Part shown: positions 17,305-24,576 of the stretch, piece by piece | How the letters are laid out: every line of letters begins with the position of its first letter | How positions within the stretch are numbered: the first letter of the stretch is position 1 | Source of the DNA: Peptococcus simiae | Lineage (GTDB): Bacteria > Bacillota > Peptococcia > Peptococcales > Peptococcaceae | DNA: 64,000 nt | Assembly (NCBI RefSeq): GCF_046097595.1 | Contig: NZ_JBJUVG010000007.1 | Span: 35,866-99,865, forward strand | Direction of reading: 5' to 3' | The notes under the pieces: model-generated | The model's database searches: none | What the model was told of the DNA's origin: nothing | Seen by the model: the letters and a program-made list of their open reading frames with translations, nothing else | Program-made: the position numbers and the translations under genes

Positions 17305-17333
17305 ATTCTAGTTGATTGTCTTAGAGAGGTCAA
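17305..17333 (-). promoter_or_regulatory. uraA: Promoter of the uracil permease gene
   Basis: Read on the minus strand, -35 TTGACC (17328-17333) and -10 TAGAAT (17305-17310) are 17 bases apart. The start would fall about 35 bases upstream of the ATG. Confidence 0.7.
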
Positions 17334-17358
17334 GGTTTTATTGACCCCGGGAGGTCAA
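17328..17358. repeat. Alternating TTGACC half-sites overlapping the uraA -35 box
   Basis: Three six-base half-sites in alternating orientation: GGTCAA (17328-17333), TTGACC (17341-17346) and GGTCAA (17353-17358). The first is also the -35 element of the permease promoter. The arrangement gives two overlapping inverted repeats, a possible repressor operator. The binding protein is unknown. Confidence 0.4.
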
Positions 17359-17380
17359 ATCATCAATTGGCCCAGAGGCC

Positions 17381-17409
17381 TTTACAAATCAGGGGGCATT
17401 CGCTAAAAT
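17381..17409 (+). promoter_or_regulatory. Promoter of tRNA-Glu
   Basis: TTTACA (17381-17386) and TAAAAT (17404-17409) with a 17-base spacer, ending 13 bases before the tRNA. Confidence 0.75.
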
Positions 17410-17422
17410 ATAAGTAGCTTAT

Positions 17423-17494
17423 GACCCATTGGTCAAGCGGTTAAGACGCCACCCTCTCACGGTGGAATCAGGGGTTCGATTCCCCTATGGGTTA
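17423..17494 (+). tRNA. tRNA-Glu (anticodon CUC)
   Basis: A 72-base cloverleaf. The acceptor arm pairs GACCCAT with ATGGGTT (first pair G-U) and the discriminator base is A. D stem GTC/GAC, anticodon stem CCACC/GGTGG with loop CTCTCAC giving CUC at 17456-17458, T arm AGGGG-TTCGATT-CCCCT. The 3' CCA is not encoded. It lies directly upstream of gltX, which charges this tRNA, with a terminator in between. Confidence 0.95.
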
Positions 17495-17500
17495 TGACGG

Positions 17501-17528
17501 CGGTTCCACAGGGAACCGTTTTTTATTT
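17501..17528 (+). terminator. Terminator between tRNA-Glu and gltX
   Basis: CGGTTCC/GGAACCG hairpin with an ACAG loop, followed by TTTTTTATTTT. It lies 6 bases after the tRNA. No separate promoter for gltX is obvious in the 32 bases that remain, so gltX may depend on read-through. Confidence 0.85.
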
Positions 17529-17560
17529 TGTCAAATGTGTGTGCTTTGTAAGGAGGCATT

Positions 17561-19210
17561 ATGGATCATCAACAACTGGCCCAGTGGCTCTTCCCGGATA
17601 TTGACTTGACCCCGGCAGATTTAGAGGACAAGTATCCCGAAAGGGACCTGGCGGAAGGGGCTTTTGTCACCCGCCTGGGTCCTTCGCCCACCGGCTTTAT
17701 GCATATTGGGAACCTATATACCGGCTTAATCAATGAACGGTTAGCCCACCAGAGTGGGGGCCGCTTTTTCCTGCGGATAGAAGATACCGACCATAAGCGG
17801 TATGTCGAAGGGGCAGAGGATGTCATCACCGATGCCTTAGCCTACTTTGGCATTCATTATGATGAAGGGGTCTTCAAAACAGAAGAAAAGGGCGCCTATG
17901 GCCCCTACCACCAAAGTGATCGGGCAGGTATCTACCATGTCATGGCCAAACACCTGGTGGCCCAGGGCTATGCCTACCCCTCCTTTGCCACAGAAGAGGA
18001 CCTGGCCACCTTGCGGACCCAGCAGGAGGCCGAAAAGGCAGATACCGGCTACTACGGTAAATGGGCCAAGGACCGGACCCTCAGCCTTGAGGAAATTAAG
18101 GCCAAGCTGGATGCCGGCAGTCCCTGGACCCTTCGCCTACGGTCTCGGGCCCTACCCGGTGACGGCTACCGGGTCTCGGACGGCATCCGCGGCCATGTTA
18201 CCGTCCACCCGAACAAGCAGGATGTAGTCCTCTTAAAGACCAACGGCATCCCCACCTACCACTTTGCCCATGTGGTCGATGACCACTTCATGCGGACCAC
18301 CCATGTCATCCGGGGAGAAGAATGGCTAGCCACCCTGCCCATCCACCTGGAACTCTTTGAAATCCTTGGCTGGCAGGCCCCCCTCTATTGCCACACCGCC
18401 CATTTGATGAAGATTGATGACGGCACCCGGCGCAAGCTCTCCAAGCGGAAGGACCCCGAAATGGCCCTCTCCTACTATATGGAAAAGGGCTACCATCCGA
18501 CCTCCGTCCGGGAGTACCTCATGATCCTCATCAACTCCGACTATGAAGAATGGCGGCTGGCCCATCCGGAGGCCCCCCTGGAAGACTTCCAGGTGACCCT
18601 GGATAAGATGGCCAGTTCCGGCGCCCTCTACGACATGGTCAAGCTGGATGACGTGGCTAAAGAGAGCCTCCTCCATATTTCAGAAGAAGACCTGGCCGAC
18701 TTTTTAATCCACTGGGCCCAAGACTATGCCCCAGAGGCAGCCCCCCTTTTACAGGCCCATCGGGAAGAATTGGTCCGCCTTTTGGCCATTGGCCGCGATG
18801 GGAAGAAACCGCGGAAAGACCTGGTCTATGCAGAACAAATGCTGGCCCATGTCAGCTATTTCTTTGATGAATGGTTCCAAGTGAAGGATGACCTGCCGGA
18901 TAATATCCCCCCGGCAGAGGCTCGGACCATTTTAGAGGCCTACCTTGAGACCTATGACCCGGCCGATGACAACAGCGCCTGGTTTGGCAAAGTCCGAGAT
19001 ATCGCCACCGACCTGGGCTATGCTGCCCGGCCTAAAGACTATAAAAAGGACCCGGACAGCTACAAGGGCCATGTCGGCGATGTCAGTGCCGTTATCCGCC
19101 TGGCAGTTACCGGCCAAATGGCCAGCCCTGATCTCTGGAGTGTCCAGCAGATTATGGGCCCGGATAAGGTCAAGAGCCGGATTCAGGCCTATTTGACCCA
19201 AGTGGCCTAG
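17561..19210 (+). CDS. gltX: Glutamyl-tRNA synthetase
   Basis: Charges tRNA-Glu with glutamate. It is a class I synthetase of 549 residues, longer than the usual 465-490 of bacterial GluRS. The Rossmann core has FVTRLGPSPTGFMHIGN (HIGH-type motif) and RIEDTDHKRYVEGAED. The KMSKS-type loop is RRKLSKRKDP near residue 288. The C-terminal anticodon-binding part extends to a well-formed end (QAYLTQVA). AAGGAGG precedes the ATG. About 45 residues before the HIGH motif (DIDLTPADLEDKYPERDL) form an N-terminal extension. Discriminating versus non-discriminating activity cannot be told here. Confidence 0.96.
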   Translation: MDHQQLAQWLFPDIDLTPADLEDKYPERDLAEGAFVTRLGPSPTGFMHIGNLYTGLINERLAHQSGGRFFLRIEDTDHKRYVEGAEDVITDALAYFGIHYDEGVFKTEEKGAYGPYHQSDRAGIYHVMAKHLVAQGYAYPSFATEEDLATLRTQQEAEKADTGYYGKWAKDRTLSLEEIKAKLDAGSPWTLRLRSRALPGDGYRVSDGIRGHVTVHPNKQDVVLLKTNGIPTYHFAHVVDDHFMRTTHVIRGEEWLATLPIHLELFEILGWQAPLYCHTAHLMKIDDGTRRKLSKRKDPEMALSYYMEKGYHPTSVREYLMILINSDYEEWRLAHPEAPLEDFQVTLDKMASSGALYDMVKLDDVAKESLLHISEEDLADFLIHWAQDYAPEAAPLLQAHREELVRLLAIGRDGKKPRKDLVYAEQMLAHVSYFFDEWFQVKDDLPDNIPPAEARTILEAYLETYDPADDNSAWFGKVRDIATDLGYAARPKDYKKDPDSYKGHVGDVSAVIRLAVTGQMASPDLWSVQQIMGPDKVKSRIQAYLTQVA

Positions 19211-19220
19211 ATGGACATAT

Positions 19221-19272
19221 AAACGGGGCTGTGTCAGAATGTGTAAAATCATTCGGCACAGCCCCGTTTTTT
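19221..19272 (+). terminator. Terminator after gltX, possibly also an IS end
   Basis: AAACGGGGCTGTG...CACAGCCCCGTTTTTT hairpin. The stem also resembles the terminal inverted repeats of some IS families, and the AT-rich acquired block begins immediately after it. Confidence 0.75.
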
Positions 19273-19407
19273 ATGAGAATATTTTCAGTAGAAAGAGTTG
19301 CGTCAATAAAGTTGGTGTAAAAAACGGGGTCCCCAGATGCCCGTCAAACGCCAAGGAACCTCATCCATAAAATTTTAGTCATCTAAATACTGAATAAAAT
19401 CATCCTT

Positions 19408-20163
19408 TTACAATTCATGCTTTGAAAAACAATAACATCCTAGTATGATCGTCAAGATCATCACAAATGCACAAGGGAAAACCATTTCTGTAAATATATT
19501 GATATTTTCAATTTGAGCTGCAGTATTTATCTTCATCAAAGTAAAATTTTCAACAAAAACTATGTCTAAGTTTATCTTTTTAAGCAGGCTTATAACCGAT
19601 ATCAAAATATCCTTTTCAAAAAACACAAAGAAAAAGGATGACAAAATGCTGGATATATAATTTTTAAGGCTCATAGAAATTAATACAACGATACTTGCTA
19701 ATGATGTGTAGACAATCATCCCCCTACTTACTACAAAAAGTATTTGATTAATATCGAGCGGTTTTCCTAGAATGAAGGAGGTGATATAAGACGAAAATGT
19801 ATACAAAAGAAATACCGTTAGAGCAATTAATAAAGAAAATAAGTATTTTCCAAGGTAAATCTCTAAGCGCGTTTTACCTGAACATAGATAGTGTTGCCAA
19901 GTGTTGTATTGATATTCTTGTGCAATAAATATGGATATAATAAAAGTTATTAAAAATCCCAACCCTTTAGTATAATTTAATCCATTCATGAGGACCTCAG
20001 ATAGATCTTTATAAGTAATGAGTTCACCAAAGATAGATATCCCAATTTTTTGGCCAGTAGCTATAAGGATTGTAAATAAAACACTCAATAGAATAGTAAA
20101 TAACAAGGCAGATTGGACATGGAAGCTTTTTAAGGCTCTAAACAAATCTCTTTTAACTAACAT
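19408..20163 (-). CDS. ABC-2 type transporter permease
   Basis: Membrane subunit of an ABC exporter, about 251 residues with six hydrophobic segments. The fold order and the sequence FIAQEYQYNTWQHYLCSGKTR after segment 2 are typical of ABC-2/YhaP-type permeases that move peptides, antibiotics or lipids. The ATG at 20163 (MLVKRDLF) is chosen because GAAGGA lies 7 bases upstream; TTG at 20178 is less likely. Its natural partner, the ATPase gene just upstream in the operon, is broken, so this transporter is probably inactive unless another ATPase serves it. Confidence 0.85.
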   Translation of the reverse strand: MLVKRDLFRALKSFHVQSALLFTILLSVLFTILIATGQKIGISIFGELITYKDLSEVLMNGLNYTKGLGFLITFIISIFIAQEYQYNTWQHYLCSGKTRLEIYLGKYLFSLLIALTVFLLYTFSSYITSFILGKPLDINQILFVVSRGMIVYTSLASIVVLISMSLKNYISSILSSFFFVFFEKDILISVISLLKKINLDIVFVENFTLMKINTAAQIENINIFTEMVFPCAFVMILTIILGCYCFSKHEL

Positions 20164-20184
20164 AATCATTTCCTTCAAGTAAGA

Positions 20185-20228
20185 TATTGCAGTAAATATC
20201 TTCTAGTATTGCAGTAAATATCTTCTAG
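20185..20228. repeat. Perfect 22-base tandem duplication at the 3' end of the ABC ATPase gene
   Basis: The unit TATTGCAGTAAATATCTTCT plus AG occurs twice back to back (20185-20206 and 20207-20228). Because 22 is not a multiple of three, the C-terminal reading frame is altered. Confidence 0.95.
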
Positions 20229-20654
20229 ACTATTATCCTTAATTTGATTTTTACTTACACTATATATTCTAGATTCATGTAATATAACAAAATTGTCACA
20301 AAGATTTGCTAACTGTTCTGTATTATGACTGGTTATCATAATTGTTTTCCCCATATTTTTTGCTTCATTGATTTTCTCTTTCAAGAGTAAAACACCTTCA
20401 ATATCCAAACCATTAAAAGGTTCGTCCAATATTAAGATGCTAGTACTCGGCATAAATGTCAAAGCCAATTTTAACTTTTGTAACATTCCTAAAGATAGTG
20501 ACCTGACTTTTTGATTAATCATTGTTTTTAACCTAAAGTCATCAATCATTTTACAGATAGCTTCTTCTCTTGCCACTTTACGGTCATAAAATAGAAATGA
20601 ATATAATTTCAAATTATCTTTAACAGTCAGATTCATATAACAAGATGGATCACT

Positions 20655-20664
20655 AATTAAATTA
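20655..20664. repeat. 5-base tandem duplication causing the ABC ATPase frameshift
   Basis: AATTA occurs twice in a row at the exact point where the two halves of the ATPase lose frame. Deleting one copy joins them with family-like sequence. Confidence 0.8.
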
Positions 20665-20897
20665 AAGCAGATATCTTTTTCTCTGAATCTAAAATTTTCA
20701 CCCTCCCCTTATAATTATCCATAGGGATCAGTTTGACAATTATTTTGAGAAGTGTCGTTTTGCCTGCTCCATTTTTTCCTAACAATCCATATACTTTTCC
20801 TTTTTCAAGATCAAACGTCACATTATCCAAAAGGGCACTTTCCCTATATTCTTTTGTCACATTTTCAATTTTCAAGTTCTCCATCTGTATCACCCCT

Positions 20898-20987
20898 CTA
20901 CTTGGTTTTAACTGCAATGAAACTCAAAAGAACTAGGAAAAGCAGGATACCAAAGACGATAAATACTTTTTTGCTTCTTGAATGCAT
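20898..20987 (-). CDS. 29-residue membrane peptide in the ECF operon
   Basis: Short frame encoding MHSRSKKVFIVFGILLFLVL, then LSFIAVKTK and TAG. The basic N-terminus, single hydrophobic helix and basic C-terminus make it a plausible single-pass membrane peptide. TAGGAGG lies about 9 bases upstream of the ATG, a good ribosome site. It sits between the anti-sigma gene and the ABC ATPase gene in the same orientation with short gaps. Similar tiny genes accompany bacitracin-type ABC modules in some Clostridia, but the function is unknown; it could be a regulator or simply a leader peptide. Confidence 0.6.
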   Translation of the reverse strand: MHSRSKKVFIVFGILLFLVLLSFIAVKTK

Positions 20988-21008
20988 ATAAAATATCCTC
21001 CTATAAAA

Positions 21009-21332
21009 CTATCCTATTTGTATTCCAACAAAAATATAAACCAGTAAAAATATAAGAGACACAATAAATAATGTAGATGCAACTCCCTTTAACATTGACC
21101 CTACAAGCTTCTTGTTCCAGGCATTTGATAAATTTTTAATAGGTTCAGCGTCTTTTAAGTTTAATTCTATATTATTTTGTGGCTCGTAATCTGATTGCAT
21201 TTGTTCGAGAATTTCACTACATCTGCTACATCCTGTCAAATGAATTTCTATTAGTTTTTTGCTTTCTTCAGAACACACTTCATCTATGTATAATGGAAGA
21301 AGATCTTCAATTACTTTACATGAAATTTTCAT
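21009..21332 (-). CDS. Zinc-finger (zf-HC2) anti-sigma factor
   Basis: A 107-residue membrane protein expected to hold the adjacent ECF sigma factor inactive. The N-terminal domain has C5 and the HLTGCSRC motif (His, then Cys-x2-Cys around residues 31-37), the zinc-binding signature of zf-HC2 anti-sigma domains. One transmembrane helix lies at about 84-103 (GVASTLFIVSLIFLLVYIF) with almost nothing beyond it, so there is no sizeable extracellular sensor. It overlaps the sigma gene by 4 bases (ATGA), implying tight stoichiometry. The signal that releases the sigma factor is unknown. Confidence 0.88.
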   Translation of the reverse strand: MKISCKVIEDLLPLYIDEVCSEESKKLIEIHLTGCSRCSEILEQMQSDYEPQNNIELNLKDAEPIKNLSNAWNKKLVGSMLKGVASTLFIVSLIFLLVYIFVGIQIG

Positions 21333-21811
21333 TTTAATTCCTCCAATAACTTCTTCTTAGCTCTATAAAATACGACTCTTGCCCATCCATCAGTTTTATT
21401 GAACAATTCACCAATTTGCTTGAAGGACAATTCTGCAAATATCCTTAAAGTGAATACTTCTTTATAAGGTTCTTCTAAATGATGCAAGCATTCATGCACT
21501 TTAATTATCTGATTATTTTGTTCAAAGGCAATAATTAGATCTATATCAGAGATTAATTCGTTAGAGTAATTTTCAATAGACACTTGCCTATTTTCTTTTT
21601 TGTAAAAATCATATAAAGTATTTTTAGCAATTTGACAGAGCCAAGTTTGAAGTTTACATTCGCCTTTGAATGAGCTTATATTCTTTAATGCTTTAAAAAA
21701 AGCTTCTTGAGTGACTTCTTCAGCAATATGCTCATCATGGCAAATCGTAAAAATATATAGATACACTTTAGGAAAATATTTTGCATATACTTCTTCATAA
21801 TTAGACTCCAC
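21329..21811 (-). CDS. ECF-type RNA polymerase sigma factor
   Basis: Alternative sigma factor of 160 residues. Region 2 is well conserved (HDEHIAEEVTQEAFFKALKN and LQTWLCQIAKNTLYDF) and region 4 has the helix-turn-helix FAELSFKQIGELFNKTDGWARVVFYRAKKKL. A promoter of the ECF type (TGTAAC, 16 bases, CGTC) lies just upstream on the same strand, so the gene is probably autoregulated. It heads an operon with its anti-sigma factor, a small peptide and an ABC exporter, the layout of envelope-stress or antimicrobial-peptide response modules in Clostridia. That role is inference. Confidence 0.92.
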   Translation of the reverse strand: MESNYEEVYAKYFPKVYLYIFTICHDEHIAEEVTQEAFFKALKNISSFKGECKLQTWLCQIAKNTLYDFYKKENRQVSIENYSNELISDIDLIIAFEQNNQIIKVHECLHHLEEPYKEVFTLRIFAELSFKQIGELFNKTDGWARVVFYRAKKKLLEELK

Positions 21812-21848
21812 TGTATAATCACACCCCCTAAACTCTTTTCATATATTA

Positions 21849-21874
21849 GACGACCATACATCAAAAACGTTACA
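21849..21874 (-). promoter_or_regulatory. ECF-type promoter of the sigma factor operon
   Basis: On the minus strand, TGTAAC (21869-21874) and CGTC (21849-21852) are separated by exactly 16 bases, matching the TGAAAC-N16-CGTC pattern of SigW/SigM/SigX-type promoters. It lies 38 bases from the sigma factor ATG. Confidence 0.7.
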
Positions 21875-21968
21875 AATATTTTAGTTGTTAATAGCTGCAT
21901 CCATAGAATGATAGAGTCCATATACTTATGTAAAAGCAAAAGAGGTTATATCAGTCCTTTTGCGGTAC

Positions 21969-22404
21969 AATGTTTTTAACCCACTCATGGAACAGGAGCG
22001 AGATGAACACATCAAGGTTGGCAACTACGAGCGTAATCATGAACGCACAAGTCATCGTAATGGCTACCATGAAGGGGGTTATAGCACACGAATTGGTCAT
22101 TTGCCCCTCCGGGTGCCTAGAACATGAGATGGCCGGTTCTCGACGGATGTTTTGGCCGCTATCAACCTAATGAAAAAGCCCTCCCTACTTCTGTCTTAGA
22201 AATATATGTCCAATAGGTTTCCACACGTAAATTGTAGAGGAGCTATGTAGAAAAAAGATTTCTAAATCCTTTGTAGCTAACTTTAGCAAAGAACTTGATG
22301 GAATGGTTCGTGAATGGCAACATGCCCAGCTAACAGAAAAAGCCTATCCCTACCTGATGGTAGACCTTCTTTACATTAACGTCACAAGGCCCGTCTCGAA
22401 ATGA
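21969..22404 (+). mobile_element. Decayed IS256-family transposase fragment
   Basis: Translation gives N-terminal IS256 transposase sequence: NPLMEQERDEHI, then HRNGYHEGGYSTRIGHLPLR and VPRT, where a TGA at 22125-22127 replaces an expected Arg codon. Matching sequence continues in a second frame (GRYQPNEKA..TSVLEIYVQ, with further stops) and then a third (VEELCRKKISKSFVANFSKE..MVREWQHAQLTEKAYPYLMVDLLYINV), ending just past the first catalytic Asp. The rest of the transposase is missing. At least one stop and two frameshifts mean it is dead. Confidence 0.85.
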
Positions 22405-22423
22405 GACGGGCCTTGTGACGTTA
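22377..22423. repeat. 21-base-pair perfect inverted repeat at the end of the IS remnant
   Basis: Arms 22377-22397 and 22403-22423 (core AAGGCCCGTCTC / GAGACGGGCCTT) with a 5-base loop. It contains the truncated transposase stop codon and could act as a terminator for the PH-domain operon ending at 22453 on the minus strand, although it is not followed by a T run. Confidence 0.85.
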
Positions 22424-22452
22424 TTAAGAGAGCTATTTTGCAACAGCCCTTT

Positions 22453-23979
22453 TTAGTTGGGGCTGGCCTTCTCTGCCTTCAACTGCCGGTCCTTCCACCG
22501 GACCCACTTTTTCAAGAAGGGGGACCAGAAGGTGAGGGGGTAGTAGCCGGACAGGTAGCTGGCGGTTAGGATTGAAGGGGAGAGGATGGTGCAGGTGATT
22601 TGGGATAGGCCGAGTAGGCGGGGCAGCCATTTTTCGCTAATGGCCAGTTGTTCGATGTGGCATTCATGGAGGAAGTGCCAGCGCCGGTCAAAGGTGCCTT
22701 CGACCAGGACAATCTGGTCACCCTGCCATTGGACACCGGGTGTCCGACTGGCCGCTAAGGCATAGAGGGGGAAGAAGAGGACCGGCGGCAGGGCCATCAG
22801 CTTCCAGACCCCCGGGATAAAGTAGAGAAGGCAGCCGGTCAAAAGGACCAGGACCACCAGGCTGCTAAAAGTCAGGGGGACCATGCTGCGTTTGGGCTGC
22901 TGGACTAGGCTTGGTGCCCAGGTCGTGCCCGGCAGGAGGGTTTCCAGCTGGTTAAAAATCTCGCCCAGGGGGGCGGCCAGGAGGAGCTGGGAAGAGAGAC
23001 CCTCATTTTCATCTTCCAGGCCGACATTGACCACGGTCACCGACCCGTAGCCCAGGAGGCGGCCGATAAAGTTTTGCTCAATGGTTACGGCATGAATTCG
23101 GTCAATGGGCATGGTAAAGGACTTTCGGGTTAAGAGGCCATGCTCTAAGAGGAGGCGGTCCCCGTCATAGGCTACGCGAAAGTCCCACCAGCGGATCCAG
23201 GTCAGGGCCGTTTGCCGGATAAAGGGGAAGATAAAGGCGGTTAAAAGGGGCAGGATGGCCAGGGGGGCTAGCTTACCGATTTCATTGATGGGTAGCCAGG
23301 CCAGGCTACCCCCTAGGACCAGGACGATAAAGGCAGCCAGGCCGGCCCAAATAAGCCCAAGGGCCAGGACAAAAAGGGAGAACCAGGACAGGCTCAGGAG
23401 CCAATGCCTGGCCAGCTCCCGGGTGGAATAGTGCTTGCCCCAAGCCGGTCGGTCGCCTTCGGGGGCGAGGTCGCGGTCTTCCCCGGTCTGCTTGGCTAGG
23501 GCACCGCCCTTTAAGGCATCCTTGAGGGCCAGGGCCCGGTCCTTGGCCAGGTAGACGGTCATATCCGTCCTGGAGGCCGTCGCCCGGGTATTGGTGTTGA
23601 TACAAACTTGAGCAATGCCGAGGGCCCGGCAGCCCAGGGGCTCTTTGATTTGGACATTGGAAATATCCGCCAGGCGGATCCGCATCAGGCGTTTGATCAG
23701 TTTGGTATCCTTCATTTCAAAGGTGTCGTCAGTGAGGATAAATTCCTGCCGGCGCCATTGTAAAAAGGCAGCCAGGCCGTTAAAGACCAGGATGGCCAAT
23801 AAAATAACCAGGATGAAGCTATAGCTCATGGCCCCTTTAATATTCCCGGCCAGGAGGGCCTGGAGGATATTTTTCAGGTCATCGAGCTGGCCAAAGGAGA
23901 TGGCGGCAAAAAGGGTCAGGCCTGCCGATAGCCGGGCCGGAATCATCCGCTTATCATGTTTGAAGGGCCCATTAAACAC
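22453..23979 (-). CDS. PH-domain membrane protein, YdbT family
   Basis: A 508-residue membrane protein with three bacterial PH (bPH2/DUF304) domains, each following a pair of hydrophobic segments: around 80-125 (FILTDDTFEMKDTKLIKRLMRIRLADISNVQI), 265-335 (VAYDGDRLLLEHGLLTRKSFTMPIDRIHAVTI) and 420-490. This matches Bacillus YdbT, which with YdbS affects sensitivity to bacteriocins; the biochemical role is unclear. The start is GTG, overlapping the YdbS gene by 8 bases, so the two are coupled. It ends only a few bases from the IS-like remnant. Confidence 0.88.
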   Translation of the reverse strand: MFNGPFKHDKRMIPARLSAGLTLFAAISFGQLDDLKNILQALLAGNIKGAMSYSFILVILLAILVFNGLAAFLQWRRQEFILTDDTFEMKDTKLIKRLMRIRLADISNVQIKEPLGCRALGIAQVCINTNTRATASRTDMTVYLAKDRALALKDALKGGALAKQTGEDRDLAPEGDRPAWGKHYSTRELARHWLLSLSWFSLFVLALGLIWAGLAAFIVLVLGGSLAWLPINEIGKLAPLAILPLLTAFIFPFIRQTALTWIRWWDFRVAYDGDRLLLEHGLLTRKSFTMPIDRIHAVTIEQNFIGRLLGYGSVTVVNVGLEDENEGLSSQLLLAAPLGEIFNQLETLLPGTTWAPSLVQQPKRSMVPLTFSSLVVLVLLTGCLLYFIPGVWKLMALPPVLFFPLYALAASRTPGVQWQGDQIVLVEGTFDRRWHFLHECHIEQLAISEKWLPRLLGLSQITCTILSPSILTASYLSGYYPLTFWSPFLKKWVRWKDRQLKAEKASPN

Positions 23980-24478
23980 GGGTTAAAACCTCCCCATCGG
24001 CAATCAGTTCATTGACCTTGTTATTCAAGTCTTCAGCCAGGGCTTCGGCTTCATCGGCCGGCAAATAGCGGATAGAGAGGGTGCCGCCGGCGGAATAAAG
24101 CTCAATATCAGCCAGGCCACAGAAACGGTTAATCAGCCCGCTTTCCACATGGACTTTTTGTAACCGGCGCATGGGGAGGTACTCTCGAGTAATGGTAAAG
24201 ACCCCTGAGCGGACGGCAATTAAGTCTGAGTGGATAATATACCTGTACCGTTGGTATTTAACTGTAATACTGGCAATGAGGTTGACAATTAATGCTATAA
24301 TGACGAGAGCAGCAATGGCCCGTGCAATGAGGATGACGAGGGCCGGCAGTTGGAAAGCCGTGAGGACGGCATAGATGACGCCGGTAATGACACCGACGAT
24401 GACGAGGTTGAGTAAGGATTCCAAAACCATGGCTTTCTTAGCTGCGGCTGGCAGTAGGTGGGCATCGGATACTTGCAT
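23972..24478 (-). CDS. PH-domain membrane protein, YdbS family
   Basis: A 168-residue protein with two hydrophobic segments at about 20-65 followed by one bPH2 domain (YIIHSDLIAVRSGVFTITREYLPMRRLQKVHV). It is the usual short partner of YdbT and is transcribed first. AGAAAGGAG lies before the ATG (minus strand), with a good fit. It is divergent from nrdG with 98 bases between them. The pair is probably an envelope-associated complex; this is family knowledge, not visible in the sequence. Confidence 0.88.
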   Translation of the reverse strand: MQVSDAHLLPAAAKKAMVLESLLNLVIVGVITGVIYAVLTAFQLPALVILIARAIAALVIIALIVNLIASITVKYQRYRYIIHSDLIAVRSGVFTITREYLPMRRLQKVHVESGLINRFCGLADIELYSAGGTLSIRYLPADEAEALAEDLNNKVNELIADGEVLTRV

Positions 24479-24576
24479 AAAGACTCCTTTCTTGTCTGAA
24501 GAGAGGATTAAACAGGGATAAATTGGGTTTTTAGTATAGCATGGAAAAATGATGATGTACAGAAAGGGTGGCGTCT

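Larger units (their letters stand above)
20175..20884 (-). pseudogene. Broken ABC transporter ATPase
   Basis: The N-terminal piece (20884 down to about 20657, starting MENLKIENV) has Walker A GLLGKNGAGKTTLL. The C-terminal piece (about 20636 down to 20175) has the signature SLSLGM and Walker B ILILDEP, with the switch His in ITSHN. The two are in different frames. The cause is visible: a 5-base tandem duplication AATTA-AATTA at 20655-20664. Removing one copy restores a continuous frame reading ALISDPSCYMNLTV. A second tandem duplication of 22 bases (20185-20228) changes the C-terminus; without it the frame would run to a stop overlapping the permease start. AGAGGGG precedes the ATG. Confidence 0.85.
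19273..22450. other. AT-rich acquired island with ECF sigma operon and IS remnant
   Basis: Base and codon use change abruptly: genes here are full of AAA, ATA, TTT and GAA codons while both flanks use GGCC-rich codons. The block holds sigma factor, anti-sigma factor, membrane peptide, broken ABC ATPase and ABC permease, all on the minus strand, plus a decayed IS256-type transposase. It is bounded by a hairpin that looks like an IS end (19221-19272) on one side and by a long inverted repeat plus AGCTATTTTGCAACAGCC (22431-22448), similar to known IS ends, on the other. The 130 bases from 19278 to 19407 hold no gene. Confidence 0.7.
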
